Part shown: one piece after another, positions 11,801 to 23,338 of the stretch | Layout of the letters: every line of letters starts with the position of its first letter | Numbering within the stretch: the stretch's first letter is position 1 | NCBI RefSeq assembly: GCF_037392515.1 | Contig: NC_090283.1 | Span: forward strand, 18,756,501 to 18,820,500 | Direction: 5' to 3' | From: Haliotis asinina | Lineage: Eukaryota; Mollusca; Gastropoda; Lepetellida; Haliotidae | Length of the DNA: 64,000 bases | The notes under the pieces: generated by a model | Databases searched by the model: none | What the model was told of the DNA's origin: nothing | The model's input: only the letters and a program-made list of their open reading frames with translations | Position numbers and translations under genes: made by a program

Positions 11801-14800
11801 GTAAAATGACATAGCAGAATTTTATTTTACATACATGGGGAGCATACTTTGGCAGTGATGGCATGTTCACATAGTGAATTTACAAAACTATTGTACATAC
11901 TATAAGAAGATCGGTATATCCCGTATCATAGTGTTTTTGTTCATCATAAACCATTATCTATGACTCAAAAACCTACATTAAACATGGGACTAAACCACAT
12001 GATATTAAATGATTGATTTTGCATAACGTTTTAAAAAATCAATGATTTAATAACACCTCGTTTTTAAAATGATACTTCAATTATTTTTACTTATTATAAA
12101 GATTATGTCTGATGTCGCTGTCTGCTTGTTTCAAAATTGCATCAAATATGAAATTGAATCACACGGTATAGATGATCAGTTTTTCATAAGTTATATTTAT
12201 GTAAACTTTTGTCTCAATTAATCATTTGTGGTTATTATAATATTATGTGTGACTTCAGTGTCGGCATCTAACAAACCTACTTGAAACATTTTCATGATTT
12301 GTAAAACATAAAATGGAGCCAATCGTTAACAAAATACTGAATTTTTTTTTTAAAAAAAACCCCAACTAACATTCCATTTTAAATCTTTTATATTCATAGA
12401 TTATTTTTCGTTGAAACTGAAGAAAGTCCAGGATAGTTCAATACTATGCTGAAACTACTTACGACACATCCTTCGGTTTCGATTTACATTCAGTTTTCGA
12501 CAAATATAATTATTAATATTCAATATACTTTGTAAAGTGTGTTCCACGATTTCACAGCAAACACTACCATCAAAGTATGTACTGAGGTATATGTAACAAC
12601 CTATTTCTCTGTGTGCATGAAGTAAAATATGCAATAAAAAACTTTTCTTCTGTGGGACACGTTTCACAATTTTCACGATTCACAATCACTACATTGCCAA
12701 ACACAACACATGCTTTCAATGAATATGGAAAAAAGTAAGTTTGGAAGAAAGTTAAAGAAAGACATCGAGCGGTATCAAACGACGGTAACATATAAAATAT
12801 CACGTGATATAAACACGTGGTATCGGATTACCCGTTTTCACAGGACACCGATGTTCTTACAATCACTATAGCATTTTGACTTATGGGTAGAATCAATGAT
12901 CCTAAAAAGCACAATATTATAAGCCTATTTTTTGGATTAAGCAGCGATTCGAATGAGCGCTTGATAATTACCTTTAAATGAATATTTGTCTAAAATATAT
13001 CTACTCGAAAGGATGAGAGATGATCAGCATTTTATGGCGCAGTGCATTTAAATTCCCAAAAAGAAGGTATGCCTATGCATTTAAATCCCCCAAAAGAAGG
13101 TATGCCTTAAAAGAAGGTATGCCTTGTTTTAATACATTACATCTTCTCGATAAACGATTGAATTATCAACGACGATGTTTCCTTCAAGTCGTTCGAGTAG
13201 TATACTCCCATCTTACAGCAATATAACATCTCGCATCCTTCCCTGTGACATTATCAGAATATAAAAGGGTTGCAGCAATTTACATGGCACCAGAGCATTC
13301 AGTTATCATTGAATCACTGTTATAGCGACAAACACACTTCTCTGACGCAATACTATATATGCAAACCGCCGTATAAAAAGGATACAATATGGTTGTCGTG
13401 TATGTCACAACAGCCTAAATGTTAATAAATGCATTTGTGTACATATTCGATGTCTGCATTGCTGACCCGAAACTGGTTCAGCAAAATGTCATGGCCGCCA
13501 TAATGAATTTCAGCTGTGAACAATGTATTTTAAAAATACTAAAACATACAGAGGTGAGAGCCTTGTAAAACAGTTCGTGTGATTAAACATATCATCGTAA
13601 TGTATGTGATGTGATGTGATGAATATACTCAGCAGAAAAATTAACGTTATGCACACTTTGATCATTAGTTTTGTATATGTATGAAGTTACTTGGCATTCA
13701 TTTCGTATAGACAGTAGTTCACGCATTTGGGCTGATCCCAGCAATCTCATACTACTGTATTAAACCATGCCATTTTATGCACTGAAATTTGCATTTAAAC
13801 CTAAAGGTGACAGTACAGTTCTATTTAATTGTTCCTGATTACTCATTTATTACACATGAAAGCACTTTGAAGCTATGTGTCTTCTGAAATGCCATGGCAG
13901 TTTCTCCCAACATGATGAAAACTTTTAAAACTTCTTAAATTACAAAAGTTCGGTCCTTAATCAGAAACGCATGGCGAAGAAAATGTTTAACTTTGAATGA
14001 CATCCTTTAGACGCAGATTAGATAAACATGTTTCTGACTTCGCAACTCGGATGAGGTGAGTTCGCTATTGAGTAAATAAATCATCATGTCAGATCGGCTT
14101 TCTATCATATTCTAAACACATGGGAAATGTTTATACAGATCGCAGTATTGCATTTGATATAAATCAGTGTATTTCAAGGTCCGTTGTCAACGGTGTGTCT
14201 ATGAACTTACATAACAGAGGAACTGGTAGACGCGTGTGCGTGAACCAGTTGATTCCCTTTCGATCAGTTGACGAACCCGAGTTCTCCTCCTTATATATAG
14301 AACTAGCAATATACAATTAGAAACGTTTCTTCCAATATACATTCATATAAACCATCTTTGTTAACACACTATATATTTTGAAAAATGTACAAGTTCCTTT
14401 GATCGTCTGCTCAGAAAGCGCCGATGCAAATAAAAGTTTATAAGTTTTTCTTTCCAAAGGGTAGAATATCCATCAAACGTTATCACGGATACAAGCAGAA
14501 AGAAGGTCAAACTTGCCAAATGCGAACATTTGAACCACGCATGTTCGTTTTACAAGGGATCGTCTTGCAAGTCGTGGTGCTGGCAGTTTCTCATGAAGCG
14601 TCCATGTTTGGTTAGCATCAGTGATGAGTCGACTATCCACGAGTGTTCAACTGTCGCTGTACCATCCCGACATGAGCGCGTGGTATCTGACGCCAAGTTT
14701 CTTTGGTTACGTTTAGAACCACGTGGATGGCTTGGTAAGGTATAGAATATCTGTTTCAGAAATGCACCGAATTCAATGTACGTTGAGTTGCACTATCAAC

Positions 14801-14997
14801 AGTCAACACACTATATGCATATTTACATAGTGGCAACCCTACTGAAAAACGTCAGCGCACTGAACACCAAGATGTGTTTTCCGAATTCCAGAAGGACTCT
14901 CACATTCGGAGGATATGTTCCAGGTCCAAGGTACGGACAGTGTACCCTACTTGGAAGAGTCTTGTGAAAACATTACTGTGTTTTTTCACTTTGTTGT
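8895..14997 (-). other. SINE-free AT-rich tract downstream of the Wnt stop; possible long 3' UTR
   Basis: About 6.1 kb between the Wnt stop codon and the next recognisable repeat contains no SINE or MITE copy, in contrast with the introns. It contains one minisatellite (10497-10815) and a small repeat of AAAAGAAGGTATGCCT near 13060-13122. Minus-strand AATAAA candidates occur near 13845 and near 8900-8910 (TTATTTTATT on the plus strand). The Wnt transcript may extend far into this tract, but the true poly(A) site cannot be read from sequence alone. Short frames on both strands show no protein signature. Confidence 0.3.
10497..10815. repeat. ~80-bp tandem repeat, four copies
   Basis: Units start near 10497, 10574, 10656 and 10735 with TCAACTTCTTTATTATGAGG, followed by CGTTTCGGAGTATAT and CCTTCATCAGGTGAATGAAC. 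The last unit is shortened. The motif pair TTTCGGAGT...CTCCTTCATCAGG can itself form a small hairpin. Confidence 0.9.
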
Positions 14998-15172
14998 CTA
15001 CCTGCATCTGCTCAGCTCGAGTGTTTTGTGGCACGTTTTGCACTTGACATAACAACACCAGTAGTACTTGCATTCACACCTTTCCACGACCTCCATAGTG
15101 AAACTGTGGAAGCCTCTGCCACAGCACATGGAGTCACAGCCGCCGGATTCGTAGCTTCTGTCGTCACAGAAC
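14998..15172 (-). CDS. Wnt11: Wnt ligand, terminal coding exon
   Basis: Encodes the last 57 residues of a Wnt protein and the TAG stop (plus-strand CTA, 14998-15000). The acceptor reads TTATTTCAG|G. The first base completes an Arg codon begun by the exon at 18534, giving GTHGR-FCDD across the junction. The exon holds the invariant Wnt C-terminal cysteine cluster: CDSMCCGRGF, then VERCECKYYWCCYVKC and the final Cys two residues before the end. This is the cysteine-rich thumb/finger domain that binds Frizzled receptors; Wnts are secreted lipid-modified morphogens. Membership of the Wnt family is certain. MCCGRG, VVERC and CKY favour Wnt11, whereas VERCECK is also typical of Wnt16. Confidence 0.95.
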
Positions 15173-15636
15173 CTGAAATAACAAGAAATCAACTTTAGTT
15201 CTTCCTTGAAATATGAGATAGTAAATCAGGTGATTGCGATAGATCCAACGCCTTGGGTAAGACCCTGGCGCAAAGTCTTTGAATTATCAGGGAAACCCAT
15301 GAACAGATGCCTTAGTAATCCAGGGATTCCTTTCAGAAACTACTAAGGTGATCCTCACTAAGTCACTAAGGTAACATTAGTGCAGTGTTAAAGAATGGGT
15401 GTTAAGGTAACCTTGGTAAAGGGTGCTTCGTGGAATGACCGCTTGTAGAACCATAGGGTAGATGATTCAAAGAACCACCACACTTATGATAAGATGTTAG
15501 AGACAAGCCTAGGGAAATTTGCTTCAGTGAATCTTAGAGTTAAAATGGCACAAAACATTGTAAGCAGATGGCACAGAGGGAATTTGGTTTATGGGAATAT
15601 GGTCCTAGATTTGATTGTACTTCGGTTACCGTTGCC

Positions 15637-15795
15637 AAAAGAGACGACTAACGGGATCGGGTTGTCAGGCTCGCTGGCTTGGCTGACATCGGTTCCCAAT
15701 TTGGTAGATTGATGCTCATGCTGTTGATCACGCTGGTCCAGACTCAATTATTGACAGACCGTATAGCTGGACTATTACTGAGTCCGACGTGTCAC
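15637..15795 (+). repeat. SINE, second family, partial
   Basis: Reads GACTAACGGGATCGGGTTGT, GGCTCGCTGGCTTGG, then GATGCTCATGCTGTTGATCA, TGGTCCAGACTC and TATAGCTGGACTATTACTGA. This is the long form of the second SINE family, lacking its (TCAC)n tail. Confidence 0.8.
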
Positions 15796-16222
15796 ATCAT
15801 GCGAATAATCACTGGATCACATGGTACAGGTAGTCTTTGGGTCACATGGACAGATAACCATGTGATCAGCTGACACAGATACAAACTTTTTTGACAGTTC
15901 TACAGCTTTATCTCATGAATACAAGGATCCATAACAATTTCAATATGATCTGAAGCACTCTATCCAAAGACACCACAACAAGCAGGCTGGTAGTAGCTAT
16001 CCCTGTATGTTTCCTATCGCTGCGTCAAGTACACATAAAACTCTCCGTATTATCAAGCAATGAAATAACGAAGGACGGACCGATTCTCTGGCACAAAAAG
16101 GAGCTCCGTTTCCTGACAAATAATTCTTTCAACACTGTTTTGTGCAACATGTTAAAATGAGCCCATTTGAAAGAAGTGTCCACACCTAGGTCACCAATGA
16201 CTGACGTCAAGTTCGTTACAAA

Positions 16223-16352
16223 ATATACTTAGAACAAAGGAAACGCAACACTGTCTTTTTCTCGTCAAGTCTATAAATAAAAGACATGAACATGACCGTT
16301 TACTTTTATGAGATTTCATCTTGTCGAAACTTGCCATTGCTGTTCGGTATAC
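16223..16352. mobile_element. MITE-like palindromic element A, copy 1
   Basis: About 130 bp. It starts ATATACTTAGAACAAAGGAA and ends TTGCCATTGCTGTTCGGTAT. The centre has GACATGAACATGACC and TTATGAGATTTC. It aligns end to end with 58343-58467 and, in reverse, with 16818-16946. No coding capacity. The inverted ends suggest a non-autonomous DNA transposon; the superfamily is not determined. Confidence 0.7.
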
Positions 16353-16817
16353 GAAGACATATGCATATCTACCCGATAATAGACAAGATAGAACACATAC
16401 ACTCAGTATGAGCTTATGGGGTGCCATGAAGTCGAAGCTCCATAAACACAAGCCGTTGATTATTCGGATTCTGAAGGTACTATATCTTCTCTAGCGTTGA
16501 TAGTGTAATACTAAGCTGCGCGAATCTCCTCCGTATCAAACATTACTGTCACTGTGAAAATCCTGGCAGCGGACCGATGTTGAATACTGCAACCTAACAT
16601 GGTATATACACCACCTGCTTTCTGTCACAAATTTCTACCACGTACACTGCATTACCGTCTTCACAAAGAGTAGACAGCTAGAGCTCATATGATACGAAAT
16701 GGAATGAATGTTGTTCTATGAAAGAGTCTGTATATCGGGTATATGACAGCGGCTTGTTCACAATGCTAATGTGGGTGTTGGTATGGGTCCGTTTCGGGCA
16801 TTAGTAATGGTCCAGTA

Positions 16818-16946
16818 ATATACTGAACAGCACAAGAACGCAATGTCGAAGAAAAATAAAATCTCATAAAAGTAATCGTTCATGCTTATGTCTTCTATTT
16901 AAGCACTTGACAAAAAGCCACATTTTATTTTTACTGTTCAGTATAT
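16818..16946. mobile_element. MITE-like palindromic element A, copy 2
   Basis: About 129 bp in opposite orientation to copy 1. Its ends are a perfect 12-bp inverted repeat, ATATACTGAACA / TGTTCAGTATAT. The inner part (AATCTCATAAAAGTAATCG, TTCATGCTTATGTCTTCTATT) matches the other copies. It lies only ~465 bp from copy 1. Confidence 0.8.
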
Positions 16947-18118
16947 CACATCATGACGGCTGGGGCTAAATTGGAGAAAGAAGTACCAAAATGCTCCTTG
17001 AAAAAGGTTATTAATATGGACAAATAGTGCCGTCCTGATTTTAGAAGGAAAGATGTTCAAAGTACCGAGCTGGATAGTCCATAAAAATAAGATGCCATGA
17101 CCTGTTGCTTGCTTTACAGGACAAGGAGACAACAGAATGGTCATGTGGTTAAAGCGCAAGGGCAAGTTTTAGTACAAACATTGTTGCAGTTCGTGAAGTC
17201 ATTTTAGGTGTGTCCAGAGTGACTACAGAAATATTGTTGTGACGCTACATTTATCCTCCCACAGGTAAATTTGCCACTGCAAGAATACCTTAATCTAGCT
17301 GTGTTTAGAATACAGAACACTTACATGCCATTTTAAATGTAGGGGATACTGGATGTACAAGATTGATGAAATGCATATGATGAAGTCAAGGAGGAAACAG
17401 ATGATGAAGAGAAATTAAGGCAAAACATGACAATATATTTCATTCCTTTGGAAATGTTTCATCTGTATGGAATTTACCTTTTCACATACGCATTGGCACC
17501 GTCTAGTGGTGTGCTCGCAAAATGGAATATCCCCTACGTTTTTTGAATGGTATATTTTCAATGAAGCGGTTCACCAGATATTCCGGGGGTCGACAAAAAA
17601 ATCAACTTATTGGAATGTAATGATAAAACCAATTACAGCACATTTGAACACGCGGCTGTTTCGTAATAGTATTGAAAATACAATTCCACAGCAATAAAAG
17701 GAAGAAATTCTCTGAAGCGTTCTTTCTCCTTGCCTTTATTTATTAGTACAAGGGAGGCCATAGCGAGTATCCTCGTAACGCGAGTGATCTAAGATGACGC
17801 ACATTTGCAGAAAATGAGTCTTGTTTCCGTCACTTGGACAATTTATGACTGGCTCTATCGCATGTTTACGACGCCGGCATATGTTGTGTCTGGCAAAGCG
17901 ATATTTAGGACTGCACACAGTCTAGAAGGTCTGCGGAATACACCTATGGGAGCGTTTCTCTCTAGCTAGTGTTGGAGCTGTTTATTGTATTATAGCTTTG
18001 ATATTATTATTGGGGTGAACCTGATATCACTGAATAGAAGACATTACTTACCGCGGTAACCTTAAGTAAAAATGGCACCGCTGTGTGACAGTGTTCAAAC
18101 CCCAATAGCTTATTCAGT

Positions 18119-18283
18119 GTAGGGAGAGGGGAAGGGGGAGAAGAGGAGGGATAAGAGGGAGGGAGAGGGAGAGAAAAGAGACATAGAGTGGGCAGGGGAG
18201 ACAGAGAGACGGACAGAGTTAGACAGGGAGAGGTAGGTAGAGGGAGGGAGAGAGAGGAGAGAATAAAGATAGAGATAGAGAGT
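18119..18283. repeat. Polypurine low-complexity tract
   Basis: About 165 bases almost entirely A and G on the plus strand (GGGAGAGGGGAAGGGGGAG, GAGAGAGAGG and similar). It lies ~250 bp from the middle Wnt exon, on the downstream-intron side. Such tracts can form triplex structures and, read as pyrimidines on the minus (transcribed) sense, resemble splicing-factor binding runs. Confidence 0.85.
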
Positions 18284-18533
18284 TTAGTTTGATGTAGATG
18301 GACATCGAATCATGCTAAATCATAGGGAGGAGCAGGGAGTAAGTGAGAGATAATCTTCATTACTTAAAGGTCAGGATCATTGACATATTTGATCTGGGCA
18401 TACTGCACATTCAAGCCTTTGATCGTGGACTCTCGGACAGGAGGGCCAACCACTCCAGACAACAATATTGAGGATAAGTATTGCAAGCTATGTCACCTGG
18501 AAAGAAGGGAAGAGATCAGAGAGGTACACTAAC

Positions 18534-18826
18534 CTTCCGTGTGTTCCTATTGAGCCTGTCTTTTCGTCCGGACTGCAATAATCTGGAGACTTTGTATAAT
18601 ATATGAGTTGATCGTCCCGAATGTCTCTGATGTTTTTCCTAATAGGAACTAGCACTTTCATTTTCTTTTTTCTTTTCCTCCTGACTTCCACCGCTAGAGC
18701 GTAACGGTCTTTCAATGATGCCCCAATGGTCTCGAAATCTGTCAATGCTTTCCAGCAAGTCTTTATTGAACACGATCCCGACACGCCGTGACACTTGCAG
18801 GCTGTTATCAGACTCTCTGTCACCAC
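18534..18826 (-). CDS. Wnt11: Wnt ligand, internal exon with the acylation motif
   Basis: A 293-bp exon between acceptor TATGTTTCAG|G (above 18826) and donor GGAAG|GTTAGTG (below 18534). It encodes 97 residues plus two bases of an Arg codon. It starts VVTESLITA and runs into the Wnt signature CKCHGVSGSCSIKTCWK. The first Ser in GVSGSC is the residue that Porcupine acylates with palmitoleate in known Wnts. The 9-residue spacing from the junction to CKCH is as in other Wnts. Further on come LKDRY, a basic run RRKRKKKMK, and SPDYC, EKTGS and GTHGR. SIKTCWK, LVP and EKTGS are Wnt11-like. The FETIGASLKDRY stretch and the basic insert resemble Wnt16. Family certain, paralogue likely Wnt11. Confidence 0.96.
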
Positions 18827-18879
18827 CTGAAACATAAGTCACGTATTAAGACTGAACGTACAATATATCATGTGAACAG

Positions 18880-19890
18880 TATACCTGTATAAACTTAACG
18901 ACTAAGGGATCTCAGTAAACTTCACGACAGGAATTTCGAAGATCGTACAGAAACTTCACGGCCAGACAATCTATATACACTTCAAGCAGAAGATCTACAT
19001 AAACATCACAGTTGGGAGATCTATAAACACTTAAGGTCGGCGGATCTGCATACACTTTATGACTGGAACGTCTACATAATCTTCATGCTGGAAGATCTAC
19101 ATAAAATTGAGGCCGGACGATCTATATAAACTTCAGACCGGAAGATCTACATTAACTCCAGGCTGAAAATCAAAATAAACTTCAGACAGGAAGATCGAAA
19201 CAAACTTCAGGGTGGAAGATCTACATTAACTTCAATACCAGAAGACAAGCAGACCAGAAGATCTCCATACACTTCAGACCGGAAGATCTACCTGAAGTTT
19301 AGGCCGGAAGATCTCCCTAAACGTAACCACCAGGATATCAACAGAACCTACACCACACAGATCAACATAAACACGCCAGGTAGATCTACATTTATCACAC
19401 TAAGAATCAGCTATATTAGGTAGATCAGCCTGGTATATCAACATAAACAAATCAGGGTGGCTTTACAAACCCCCCCCCCCCCCCCCCCCCCGAAAATAAA
19501 TAAATATAAATAAGTAAAAATACAATCAAGCGAAAGACACCAAGTAGATCAATATGCACCACTCTAGGTAGATCAACATAAAGTAACCCAAGTGGATCGA
19601 TATAAACTCCACCAAGTAGATTGACATAAATACACCAGGTCGATCTATATGAGGCACACCAGGTAGATCAACATAAACCACACCTGGTAGATGAACATAA
19701 ACTCACCAGGTAGATCAATATAAAGTAAAACAGGTAGATCGACATAAACCACACCAGGTAGGTCTGCGTAAAAGACACCAGGTAGACCAACATAAACAAC
19801 ACCAGGTAGATCAACATAAACTACCTCAGGTAGATCAAAATGAACCACACAAGGTAGTTCTGCACACACCACACCAGGTACGCAAACTTA
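18880..19890. repeat. Diverged 24-28 bp minisatellite with a C homopolymer
   Basis: From about 18880 to 19345 units look like GGAAGATCTACATAAACTTC (25-28 bp). From about 19500 to 19890 they become AGGTAGATCAACATAAACCA (24 bp). A run of about 22 C lies near 19470-19491. In the 24-bp part the minus strand reads as an 8-residue repeat of the VYVDLPGV type (19645-19872). This is a consequence of the period, not evidence for a protein. Confidence 0.9.
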
Positions 19891-20831
19891 TTTTACGGCT
19901 CCACATAACTATCTTACAATCATTCTCCACATTCGTAAGCTAATTGTAAATCACGCTAAGCATTAGATAGACATTGACGACATTCCTACTAAAAGAGAAC
20001 GTATATATCTTCCTTACAATGACAGTGAACCTTTAACAGTGGAATAGTTGCTTCAAACTTCTGACGCCAGATCCGAAATGAGTGCCCGTCAGTTTCGTGG
20101 CAAACATCTCCCGCATCAAAGCTATCTCTGGTCTAATCAAACGAGCTGAAAAAGCTCACAAAATATTTCTGTCTACTGTGCCTTTCTTGAGATGAGTGCT
20201 CTAACTGAATCGCAAATTTCTTATCAGCCAATCGCACTTCTTGTTCCCATTCTCCGCGGAACACTTAAGTGTTTCCGCCATTTTGTCCGTGAGATGACGA
20301 ACATTTGTCGAACATAATTTATCGCTGAATTTCAAGACAGCTTGATACAACACAGGCTCATGACTGGCTTTGAAATCTACGGAGTCAAAAAGAGGCATTT
20401 GCAGACACGATAGAAACAAGCTTATCGGACAGACAGAATGTGTTGAATTGTGTTGCCAAGATTTAAATAACTGTAGCATTCCCAAAGCTTTAACAGACAA
20501 GCCAGAGCGGTCTTACAGTAGTTCCCGTTAACACATAACATTACACTAAGTAACAAAATAGTTGAAATGCTAATGTGAGGGATGCCTGAACAGTATCTAA
20601 CATATTCTAATAACATGCCACGTTGTGCAGTGCACAACAATACAAAGTACACAGGCCTGACTAACATATCTTCAAACTCAGAATGAAAGAGTGTGTGTTG
20701 ATCAACGCCAGTAGACAAGACCACGACATGGTGGAGATGACCGAGCCTGGACCACGCATGCGATAGAGTGACTCATCTGCTATCTGTTCCTATTTCATTC
20801 TCCTGAACTGGCTATTGTAATATTGCGTAAG

Positions 20832-20930
20832 AAGGGGGTAGTCTAAAGGGTAGAACGTTCCCTAGTCACGATTTAAGTTCGTGTTCGATTCCACGAAATG
20901 GTACAAAGTGTGAATCTTTTTCTGGTGGAA
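20832..20930 (+). repeat. SINE, first family, diverged head
   Basis: Reads AGGGGGTAGTCTAAAGGGTAG, then GTGTTCGATTCC (B box) and GGTACAAAGTGTGAA. This is the tRNA-like 5' half only; the tail is missing. Confidence 0.65.
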
Positions 20931-21211
20931 GAATTACTGGGACTGGTTCTCCAGAGAATGAGCTAACTATAGCAAATTTCATTGCCTTACATAGCCTGCC
21001 ATACAGACACTGAAACAAATATATCCAAGAAAGCTCATGCAAGGCTAGAAGATGTGACTATGTTTAGATATTTCCACAGCAAACAATGGAAAAAAACCCA
21101 TCTGGGTTAATATTTATATGAGTATGTTGTATGAACAGTTTTGTATTGTAAAATATGCCATGTCAGAGACTGGATCCTCATCTATGTCTTACAAAAACTG
21201 CATTGAAAAGA

Positions 21212-21391
21212 TACAATGGAAGCTGCCAAAACCGGCATCTGTCCATTCTAGTAAGTCGTCAACTCGGCATAAAATCTCAGCCCCGTCCGTGGTTTGTACA
21301 TTTATCATCAGCTATATAATCCGGCACATTTACTAAACCGGATTATTTCTTCAGTCCCAATGAGGGCCGGTTAAGACAGCTTCCCCTGTTA
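21212..21391. mobile_element. MITE-like element B, copy 1
   Basis: About 180 bp with inverted ends TACAATGGAAGCTGCCAAAA and (reverse-complemented) TAACAGGGGAAGCTGTCTTA. The internal region (AAAATCTCAG, ATCAGCTATATAATCCGGCA, AAACCGGATTATTTCTTCAG) is shared with 39787-39949 and 56873-57019. No open frame of its own. Terminal TA bases would fit a Tc1/mariner-type target site, which is an inference. Confidence 0.8.
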
Positions 21392-22574
21392 ATGGATAAA
21401 CAACTCATGAGCGATGTTTCGATGTAGATTCATCTTCGGATTCATTCATCGGGGTGTACAGGGTGTACTGATGTGTAGAAAACAATGATGAAGAGTTTTA
21501 CGATATGCTGTTAAAGGCAGCATTTAACAAACCTATAAATATTGGAGTTTGGGCTAGACTGTCAACAAACTGTTTCATTTCTGAACATAGATGACATCAT
21601 TTGTGATAACAAAAGGCTGGTTTCATTCTCAATATTGGTAGAATATACGAAGCGTATTCCTCTCCGCCATTTTGTGACTGGGATACTCTAAAAAGCAGCT
21701 CAAATTCAAACGAACACACCTCTGTTGACAGAAATCGTTCCGATAAAAAGCTCCTGTTACCATGCATCCCTGACCCCTTTGATCTCGTTTTATTACATAA
21801 TTTATAAGCATTTTAAATAAAAACATACGAGCGGAGAAACGATCTCTGTGTTACACCTGCAGCGGTACAGACTTTACAGTTAAAGATGTGAGTCAACACC
21901 CCTGTACACAGCAAACACGAGAGTGTAAACGGGGGAGGGTCCATAGGAACCTAATGAACACAGGCATCGTAAATAATTTCCATTTCGTTTGATACATTGA
22001 TCGAATCTCGACAGATGTCCCAAGGGAGCCGCTGTGATTTATCCGCGGCCACTTGAGCGTGTGGTCAGTTGAATATAGTCTCTTTGATATGACGCATATA
22101 CGGCGCGCTATATATCAACGCTGCGAGGAGCTAAATAGCTAACAAAACAAGCATTGTTGATATTGCCGAGCTTAATAAAGGCACCGGGCTGAATGACTAA
22201 ATCCACTTGTGTTCATGATCAGCTTCAAAACGTAGGTAGAGTGAAATCGTGTATTGTAGTAAACCAGTTTTAATATAAATTATTGCCATAATCTAATATA
22301 GATGTTTAATATTATTCCCACATTTTTCACGATTATTGAAAATAATAAAGCGTTCTTTTAAAGCGGTTTGCTGTAAGAATTGTGAAGTTCACAGAGTTTA
22401 TTTCTCGGTTTCCTCCCTCGGTGAATTATGGAGGGCTTCGCCTCCAGCGCATGTTTGATGACGCTGTTCGCTTAGTCAAATGGTTTACGTACGTCTCTAT
22501 GTGTAACTTAATTAAAACTATTCCACTGCCACGCCCGCATCAACCTACACCTACACGATCACCTACATAATGTA

Positions 22575-22789
22575 GGATTTGTTTGTTGTTTAACACCGCT
22601 CCCCTTTTCCAGCTACATAGTTATATAATCGAGACTGGACCGCACAATCTAGTGATCAACATCATGAGCATGACGCAGTTGAGATTCGACGGCATTCGTC
22701 ACAGAATCTGACCATCCGATCTCGTTAGTCGCCTCTTACAAGCATGGGATGTTGAAGATCAGTTCTAGTCAGGATCTTCACAGATCATA
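22575..22789 (-). repeat. SINE, second family, nearly full 3' part
   Basis: The plus strand reads TTGTTGTTTAACACCGCTCC, TATAATCGAGACTGGACCG, GTGATCAACATCATGAGCAT, CCGATCTCGTTAGTCGCCTC and GTCAGGATCTTCACAG. This is the longest copy of the second family here and belongs to the subfamily with a TTTGTTGTTTAAC end instead of (GTGA)n. Confidence 0.85.
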
Positions 22790-23204
22790 CCATGGAAGAG
22801 TAACATTTAACTCTGATCATACAGTGTAGAAGGTGTTCGAAAATGAGAAAGTTGACTAACAACTAGTCGCTGAAATGAACATAGTTTAATGAATAAGGGC
22901 TAATTGTAAAAAAATAAATAGATAAATATAGTGAAATGGAGTCCCGAGGCTTCCTTCATTTTCACGCTGAGGATATGTAGCCGCAGTTTCTAGTTTTGAT
23001 GGATTTTCTTGGATAATATATCTATATATCTAATATATGGTTCTGGGTCTTTATAGCTGACTAACGTTTTTTAACACCGTAGAATCCCTTTCAGTTAATA
23101 TAACATGTTATTCAATCACTTTTAATATTCTCCCATGAAGTAAAACAGATATCTAAAAGTGGCAATGTTGACCAGCTTGAGATTAATTCAATAACCTTCT
23201 TCGC

Positions 23205-23338
23205 CTCTTTTGGCAATATTCCAGCACCATTACGTCACGGATACCAGTAATGGCCTTCACACATTCTACCATGTTGCTCGACCACGGGTGTTCGATGTGG
23301 TGAGCGAATACTTTACCCACTTGGCTAACCCACGGCCT
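23205..23338 (-). repeat. SINE, first family, diverged
   Basis: The plus strand reads GGCAATATTCCAGCACCATT, GGCCTTCACACATTCTACCA, GTGAGCGAATACTTTACCCA and CTTGGCTAACCCACGG. The tail lacks the (GTGA)n run. Confidence 0.75.

Larger units (their letters stand above)
15173..18533 (-). other. Wnt intron (3,361 bp)
   Basis: The phase-2 intron between the last two Wnt exons starts with donor GTTAGTG (AAG|GTTAGTG) and ends TTATTTCAG. It contains one SINE fragment (15637-15795), two copies of a short palindromic element (16223-16352 and 16818-16946) and a polypurine tract (18119-18283). Apart from these, no gene is seen. Confidence 0.9.

Noticed and set aside
19645..19872. 8-residue repeat protein (VYVDLPGV)
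   Set aside because: Consequence of a 24-bp minisatellite period in an intron; no start or splice support.
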